Source: Enterocloster bolteae (GTDB lineage Bacteria; Bacillota; Clostridia; Lachnospirales; Lachnospiraceae). From it: DNA of 64,000 bases. Below, one piece after another: positions 59,380-64,000 of this stretch; position 1 is the stretch's first letter; each line of letters begins with the position of its first letter. The stretch is taken from assembly GCF_002234575.2 (NCBI RefSeq), contig NZ_CP022464.2, forward strand, positions 1,178,001 through 1,242,000. Direction: 5' to 3'. The notes below the pieces were generated by a model. It did no database searches and was not told where the DNA came from. It saw nothing but the letters and a program-made list of their open reading frames with translations. Both the position numbers and the translations under genes were made by a program.

Positions 59380-62300
59380 ATGGATTTGATTCGTGATTTT
59401 AAGGACCCGGGAAGGGAATACAGCGTGCTGGCCTTCTGGTTCTTAAACGGGGAACTGAAAAAGGAACGCCTGGCCTGGCAGATTGGCCAGATGGTGGAAA
59501 AAGGCGTGTACGGGGGCTTTATGCACCCCAGGGCCTACCTTAAGACTCCTTATCTGGAGGATGAGTGGTGGGACGCTGTCGGGGTCTGTGTGGAGGAGTC
59601 CAGGAAACAGGGATTTGCTCCCTGGCTCTACGACGAGTATGCCTGGCCCAGCGGCACCGCAGGTAGTACCTTTGATTATGGATTCCAAAAGCCTTCCAGG
59701 ATACTGTCTCGGGGAAGGGACAACATGGCAAAGGGACTCTGGGCGGTGAAAAAAGATGCCGGGAATAGGGGCTGCGGGAATGAAGGTGCCGGAAATGAGG
59801 GCGGCGGAAATCAGGGAAGCGGAAATCAGGGCGGCGCCAACCCGGATGCCGCCAACCCGGAGGATAAGGGACAAAGCGGCGCCAATCCGTCCTCAATGCC
59901 GTACCGCGTGGTTAAAAGAGATGGTTTTATCTATGAGTTTTATGAAAAAGTATTAGAAAAGGCCGTGGACTATCTGAATCCCGAAACCATTGCCTCCTTC
60001 ATAAAACTGACCCATGAGGAATACAGAAAGCGGTGGGGGGAGGATTTTGGGAAACTGATACCGGGTATCTTTTTTGACGAAATCTACATGATGGGAAATC
60101 CCCTGCCCTGGACGGACCGGCTGCCTGGACGGTTCCGGGAGACATACGGTTATGACATACTGGACGAGCTTCCTTCTCTTGTGGACGGCGTGTCTGAGCG
60201 GGACAAACAGGTGCGAAAGGATTATTTCTCCCTCGTAACCGCCATGTATGAGGAAGCGTTTTTCAGGCAGATATCAGACTGGTGCGGGAAATACGGTCTT
60301 AAGCTGACAGGCCACACAGAGGAGTTTTTGTGGGAACATCCCAGAAGGCAGGGCGATTATTTTAAGACCATGCGCCATCTCATGGTGCCGGGCTCTGACT
60401 GCCACGATTACCGGTACCGGTATCCCAGAAGGATTACATACTGCGAGCCCAAGTATTCTGTGTCCGTGGCCAGAATATATGGAAAAGAGAGGGCTATGTC
60501 GGAAGCCCTGGGAGGCGCGGGATGGAACTGCACCATGGAGGAATTTAAAAAGGGAATCAATACTCTGGCCGCCATGGGAACCGGCATGTTCATCCTCCAT
60601 GGATTCTACTACGAGTGTGACCACCAGGGTTCCCAGAGTGACTGGCCCACCAGTTTTTTCTATCAGAATCCTTACTGGGACTATTTTAAAATATTTGCCG
60701 ACTACATAAGGCGTCTATCCTTCATGAACAGCCAGGGAAATCCTGTGGTAGATTACGCCATCCTGTATCCCATAGGGGACATGGATGAAAATATGGAGAA
60801 CGGAGAGGAAAATCCCGCAGGTCAGGCCATAAACAACGGATTCCACCAGGCCCTCAACTGTATGATTGAGCACCAGCTGGACACGGATATGGTGGACGAG
60901 GAATCCATTTTAAATGCTCATATATGTGACGGAAAGCTGTGCCTGGGGCAGCAGCGTTTTAAAGTGCTCCTCCTTCCGGAAGGGGGAAGCCTGATGGAAG
61001 AAACCGTGGCAAAGCTGGAAGCATGGACAAAGGCCGGAGGCAGCGTCCTGTTTTACAGGACCGGTCTGGCTCACGAAAACCGGTCCGGCGAAAACAGGGC
61101 TGGCGGGGACAGGGCGAACGGATGCAGCGTAAACGGATACTGGGACACGGTCCTCAGGGGAAATGTACACAGCATCAGCCGTATTCCGCAAGCAGCAGCC
61201 GGACTGGCTGCGCCGTCCGCATCCGTGATTTACGGAAATACCGGAAACATCTTTTTGAATCATAGAACGGCAGGGAATGTTGACTATTATCTGGTGGCCA
61301 ACAGCAGCGATGAGAGGCGTAATCTGGTGCTGTCTTTCAGCCATGCTTCTACACCGGTCCTTTTGGATATTGAAAAAGGGGATATGGTGCAGGCTGTATA
61401 CACTCAGGCGGGCACCGCCCAAATGTGCGGAGGCCGTCAGGCAGGCAGCGGTGTCCTGATATACATGGATTTGGAACCGGGAGAAGCTGTCTACGTACTG
61501 TTTGGTTTGGAGGAAGATACAATCAGACAGGCAAAACCGGCCCTTACGGGGGATATCCGGTGGGAGGAAGAGTGGATTACAGGAAAATGGGATTTTCTTC
61601 CCCTTTCCCCGTCCGGCCCGAATCATGGAGATAATGCACACAATGAAGAGAGTACGGATCTGGAAATCCCAATCGCAGAATTCACCTCTGATGTATCCTC
61701 CGGAACAGAGACCATCCGGATCTGCAACCAATCCGGGGAGGAGGGGAGCTGCGGCCGCCATATGAGCCTTTGGAATGGACGGTGGATTACACGCAGACGA
61801 AGCTGGAATGACCAGCTGGATGCATCGGATCTGTATTTCAGAAAGACGGTATTCCTGGAACATGCGCCTGAAAAGGCGGAGTTCTGCGCGGCAGCGGTGG
61901 ATTCCTTTGAGTGCTTTATCAACGGGACAATGGTTTACAAAGGAATCAGCAACGGAGAGCCGGTGGTATTTGGTGATAAGGGCCAGCTGACCCAGGGGGA
62001 GAATATTCTGGCATTCCATGTAACAAACCGCAACCCGCTTCATGATGTATATGTCTGCTCCGCAGAGGAGCTGCCCCCAGACCGGTTTATTTCCCTTCTT
62101 ATGGAAGGAATCATCGTTCAGGGAACAAACGTGGAAGTTGTGAAAAGCGACAGCACCTGGATTGTAAATGACAGTCTGATTAAAGGGTGGGAACAGCCGG
62201 ATTCGGACGGGCGGTTTACGGCAGCCGGCTTTGATGTCCGGAAGGTCCTGAATTTCAATTATACAGGTCTGGAGCATGTGTGGCTGAAAGCCTGGGAGAG

Positions 62301-63003
62301 GGGAAAACCGCCTTTGAAGCCGTGGGGGGACCTTCCGTTATTTGGGCAGACCCTGACCTATCCCAGAAAGCTCTGGTATACAGTCACAATACCTGCCGGA
62401 GCGTCAGTTCTATATGAGCCTGTTACAACCGGAGCAGCGGTCTGTATGCTGGACGGCAAAGAGGTGCATTGGGAAAATGGCGTACACATACTCCCGGACA
62501 ATGAGCGCATTCACATACTCACCATACAGATAACGGCAGGCGGATGCAGCGACGGTCTGAAACAGCCAATCCGCGTAACCATGAAGGCAGTTGCTGTCAA
62601 TCTTTCGGACTGGCGTATGCTCGGACTTCCGTGGTTCTCCGGAAGGTGCAGGTATACAAACACATGGTCCGTGGAGCAACTGGAGGGCACGTACATGCTG
62701 GAGCTTGGCGGGGTAAACCACTGTGCCCAAATCTGGATCAACGGCAGGCTGGCAGATACAAGGCTGTGGCGTCCCTATAGGGCGGACATCACTTCCCTGC
62801 TCAGGCCCGGGGAAAATGAGATTACCATATTGGTATCCAACCTGGCCTCCAATGAACGGCGCCACATGCTGGTGGACGAGGGAATGGCCCTGGGATGGAA
62901 CCGGTACTGGAACGAGGACAACATGGACCGGGACAGCCGGAATTATGTGTCAGGCCTTCTGGGACCGGTAAGGCTTCTTCACATGATATCCCCAAAACCA
63001 TAA
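59380..63003 (+). CDS. GH106-like glycosyl hydrolase (alpha-L-rhamnosidase-like), 1207 aa
   Basis: A very large intracellular glycosidase. FWFLNGELKKERLAWQI near residue 17, YDEYAWPSG near residue 87, the FFDEI segment (D233, E234) and GHTEEF (E314/E315) fit the GH106/GH101-related TIM-barrel group, whose acidic residues act in catalysis. The C-terminal third has beta-sandwich, galactose-binding-like segments. No signal peptide is visible, so it acts on imported substrate. A Gly/Asn-rich insertion at residues 128-162 is encoded by a 15-bp repeat, and a smaller ENRSGENRAG insertion lies near residue 566. GH106 is the best guess; the exact glycan is unknown. Confidence 0.75.
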   Translation: MDLIRDFKDPGREYSVLAFWFLNGELKKERLAWQIGQMVEKGVYGGFMHPRAYLKTPYLEDEWWDAVGVCVEESRKQGFAPWLYDEYAWPSGTAGSTFDYGFQKPSRILSRGRDNMAKGLWAVKKDAGNRGCGNEGAGNEGGGNQGSGNQGGANPDAANPEDKGQSGANPSSMPYRVVKRDGFIYEFYEKVLEKAVDYLNPETIASFIKLTHEEYRKRWGEDFGKLIPGIFFDEIYMMGNPLPWTDRLPGRFRETYGYDILDELPSLVDGVSERDKQVRKDYFSLVTAMYEEAFFRQISDWCGKYGLKLTGHTEEFLWEHPRRQGDYFKTMRHLMVPGSDCHDYRYRYPRRITYCEPKYSVSVARIYGKERAMSEALGGAGWNCTMEEFKKGINTLAAMGTGMFILHGFYYECDHQGSQSDWPTSFFYQNPYWDYFKIFADYIRRLSFMNSQGNPVVDYAILYPIGDMDENMENGEENPAGQAINNGFHQALNCMIEHQLDTDMVDEESILNAHICDGKLCLGQQRFKVLLLPEGGSLMEETVAKLEAWTKAGGSVLFYRTGLAHENRSGENRAGGDRANGCSVNGYWDTVLRGNVHSISRIPQAAAGLAAPSASVIYGNTGNIFLNHRTAGNVDYYLVANSSDERRNLVLSFSHASTPVLLDIEKGDMVQAVYTQAGTAQMCGGRQAGSGVLIYMDLEPGEAVYVLFGLEEDTIRQAKPALTGDIRWEEEWITGKWDFLPLSPSGPNHGDNAHNEESTDLEIPIAEFTSDVSSGTETIRICNQSGEEGSCGRHMSLWNGRWITRRRSWNDQLDASDLYFRKTVFLEHAPEKAEFCAAAVDSFECFINGTMVYKGISNGEPVVFGDKGQLTQGENILAFHVTNRNPLHDVYVCSAEELPPDRFISLLMEGIIVQGTNVEVVKSDSTWIVNDSLIKGWEQPDSDGRFTAAGFDVRKVLNFNYTGLEHVWLKAWERGKPPLKPWGDLPLFGQTLTYPRKLWYTVTIPAGASVLYEPVTTGAAVCMLDGKEVHWENGVHILPDNERIHILTIQITAGGCSDGLKQPIRVTMKAVAVNLSDWRMLGLPWFSGRCRYTNTWSVEQLEGTYMLELGGVNHCAQIWINGRLADTRLWRPYRADITSLLRPGENEITILVSNLASNERRHMLVDEGMALGWNRYWNEDNMDRDSRNYVSGLLGPVRLLHMISPKP
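59761..59865 (+). repeat. 15-bp coding repeat in the GH106-like gene
   Basis: Seven consecutive 15-bp units, the first five near GGRAATSAGGGHGSC and the last two near GCCAACCCGGATGCC, encode GNxGx or ANPxx pentapeptides. The frame is kept throughout. Confidence 0.85.
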
Positions 63004-63253
63004 TATCCACCAGAACACCACGCAGGGTGATATGGCCCGTGGCTCCTATGACCGGTATGAGCATCCTGCCGTGGCCTACAAAGGAGTTGGCAAAGCCCGG
63101 GAAGATAATGGTAAGATAAGGACGGGCAGGTCCGGCCGCCTGGTCCGGTGGATGTATCAGACGGAGCAGGGGAGAACGGGCCGCCAGTCCGGCCAGGCTC
63201 AGGAATACCGTGAAGATACAACCTGCTGTCAGTGAGACAGGACAGAATGGCAC
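63003..63253 (-). pseudogene. Remnant of a MATE-family efflux transporter
   Basis: The minus strand stays open here and encodes hydrophobic segments that resemble a MATE transporter: SLAGLAARSPLLRLIHPPDQ, PYLTIIFPG and GHGRMLIPVIGATGHITLRG. In intact MATE proteins about 10-15 residues lie between the last two segments but here they are joined, so the gene is deleted internally. Both ends are missing, and the frame runs into the end of the GH106-like gene. The MATE assignment is by pattern recognition only. Confidence 0.5.
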
Positions 63254-63320
63254 CCTGGGAAGCAGACAGAGCCTGTATATCGGTTCTGCGTCGTGCGGCA
63301 GTATACGGGCTTATTTATCC

Positions 63321-63986
63321 TCAGCCTTTCTTTTCCTCTATATATTTTAGGGTGGAATAATAGAGAGCAACTAACGCTGATGAGAGTAAAATGCCTGCCA
63401 CGATGTCTGTAAACCAATGAACTCCCGATATAAGCCGTCCTATTACTGTTACTGCAATCATCAAAACAGAAGCTATATCTATTGTCCACAGACAAACTTT
63501 TTTGTCACGTAAATAATAATGAAACTGCAGCATTGCTGTGGACATAATACAAATTACAATCATTGTATGAGAGGACGGAAATGATGCTTCTAAACTTTGG
63601 GAGAGAATTATGGGTCTATAATTGATGATTACAATTTCAAAGAAAACATAAATTATAATGACGATAAAATAAAATGCACCAAGCAATAGAATGCGTGGAT
63701 CAACGTTCCAAATGCTTTTACGCTGTATGAGCTGGATTAGTCCCAGGATTGCAAAACCCAGAGCAATTACTATGGCAACAATACCTAACCAGTCAGTAAT
63801 GTTATACCAAAGCAGGTTCACTCCAAAAAGGTTAAATACAAACTGATTCAGAGAAGCCAGTCCTATCGTAGACTGCTCCGGTCCGACAGGCTGTACATCA
63901 ATGGTCTTGATTATAACAGTAAAAAGCATAAAAATCAGAAACAGAATTCCTGTTGTGATGATACATTTCTTTGATTTCTTTTGCAT
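63321..63986 (-). CDS. PAP2 family phosphatase (membrane)
   Basis: A six-segment membrane phosphatase of 221 aa. Motif 1 is NYRP (R124, P125), motif 2 PSSH (137-140) and motif 3 GRLISGVHWFTD (R184, H190, D194). The first Lys of the K-x6-RP motif is Glu here, which may alter activity. Such enzymes remove phosphate from undecaprenyl pyrophosphate or lipid phosphates. ATG 63986 has AAGGA at the right distance; an earlier ATG at 63995 abuts that site. The gene is AT-rich compared with its neighbours. Confidence 0.85.
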   Translation of the reverse strand: MQKKSKKCIITTGILFLIFMLFTVIIKTIDVQPVGPEQSTIGLASLNQFVFNLFGVNLLWYNITDWLGIVAIVIALGFAILGLIQLIQRKSIWNVDPRILLLGAFYFIVIIIYVFFEIVIINYRPIILSQSLEASFPSSHTMIVICIMSTAMLQFHYYLRDKKVCLWTIDIASVLMIAVTVIGRLISGVHWFTDIVAGILLSSALVALYYSTLKYIEEKKG

Positions 63987-64000
63987 AGTATACATTCCTT

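Noticed and set aside
62822..63253. 143-aa minus-strand frame taken as a whole gene
   Set aside because: Only the part from 63003 upward looks like protein (MATE-like). The rest is antisense to the glycosidase gene, so only a remnant is reported.

Overview
The window looks like chromosomal DNA from an anaerobic, spore-forming, gut-type member of the Firmicutes, most likely Lachnospiraceae close to Enterocloster or Clostridium bolteae. That placement is inferred from moderate GC content, strong AGGAGG ribosome-binding sites, a spoIID-spoIIQ pair, a butyrate kinase and phosphate butyryltransferase route, ferredoxin-linked 2-oxoacid oxidation, a multidomain flavodiiron protein and many sugar ABC transporters each with a LacI regulator. 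No rRNA, tRNA, CRISPR array, insertion sequence or prophage was seen.

Layout. 1-6435: a ureohydrolase and a YjiH-type membrane protein, then a three-subunit molybdenum hydroxylase of the xanthine dehydrogenase family. 6696-7148: a Nudix hydrolase. 7249-14948: a divergent LacI regulator and a sugar operon with two TIM-barrel epimerase/isomerases, a ribose-type ABC transporter and a Gfo/Idh/MocA dehydrogenase. 15282-17819: a flavodiiron-rubredoxin-NADH oxidoreductase fusion. 17930-19285: a purine/uracil permease behind an unusual tandem-hairpin leader. 19774-25756: a fructan operon (LacI, GH32, CUT1 ABC transporter). 25891-26751: a secreted CAP-domain protein. 27313-33858: LacI, a CUT1 transporter, an enolase-superfamily dehydratase and a RraA-like protein. 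34085-36688 (minus): a four-subunit 2-ketoisovalerate-type ferredoxin oxidoreductase. 36948-42780: an IclR regulator, butyrate kinase, an NhaC antiporter, phosphate butyryltransferase and an MFS transporter. 42959-47137: a TetR regulator and an odd three-gene operon (SDR, DapA-like, Nramp-like). 47343-55731: M32 and M42 peptidases, an AT-rich KAP P-loop NTPase, an FMN-binding lipoprotein, SpoIID and SpoIIQ. 56054-63003: a CUT1 transporter and a giant GH106-like glycosidase. 63003-63253: remains of a MATE transporter. 63321-63986: a PAP2 phosphatase.

How the genes work together. Most of the window imports and degrades carbohydrates or acid sugars, with a dedicated local regulator per operon; candidate promoters and operators are visible for several. 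None of the three CUT1 operons has its own ATPase, so a shared MsmX/UgpC-type ATPase encoded elsewhere is implied. The VOR, Ptb and Buk genes form a complete route from a branched-chain 2-oxoacid to acyl-CoA, acyl phosphate, free acid and ATP. Candidate IclR-type operators of one design sit before both halves of that route.

The less expected features are: two covarying tandem hairpins in the permease leader; the TetR operon, whose SDR and Nramp-like proteins both lack hallmark residues; a set of repeats, three of them with a 15-bp unit, at four unrelated loci; a triple WalR-like site before the CAP protein; and the decayed MATE gene.
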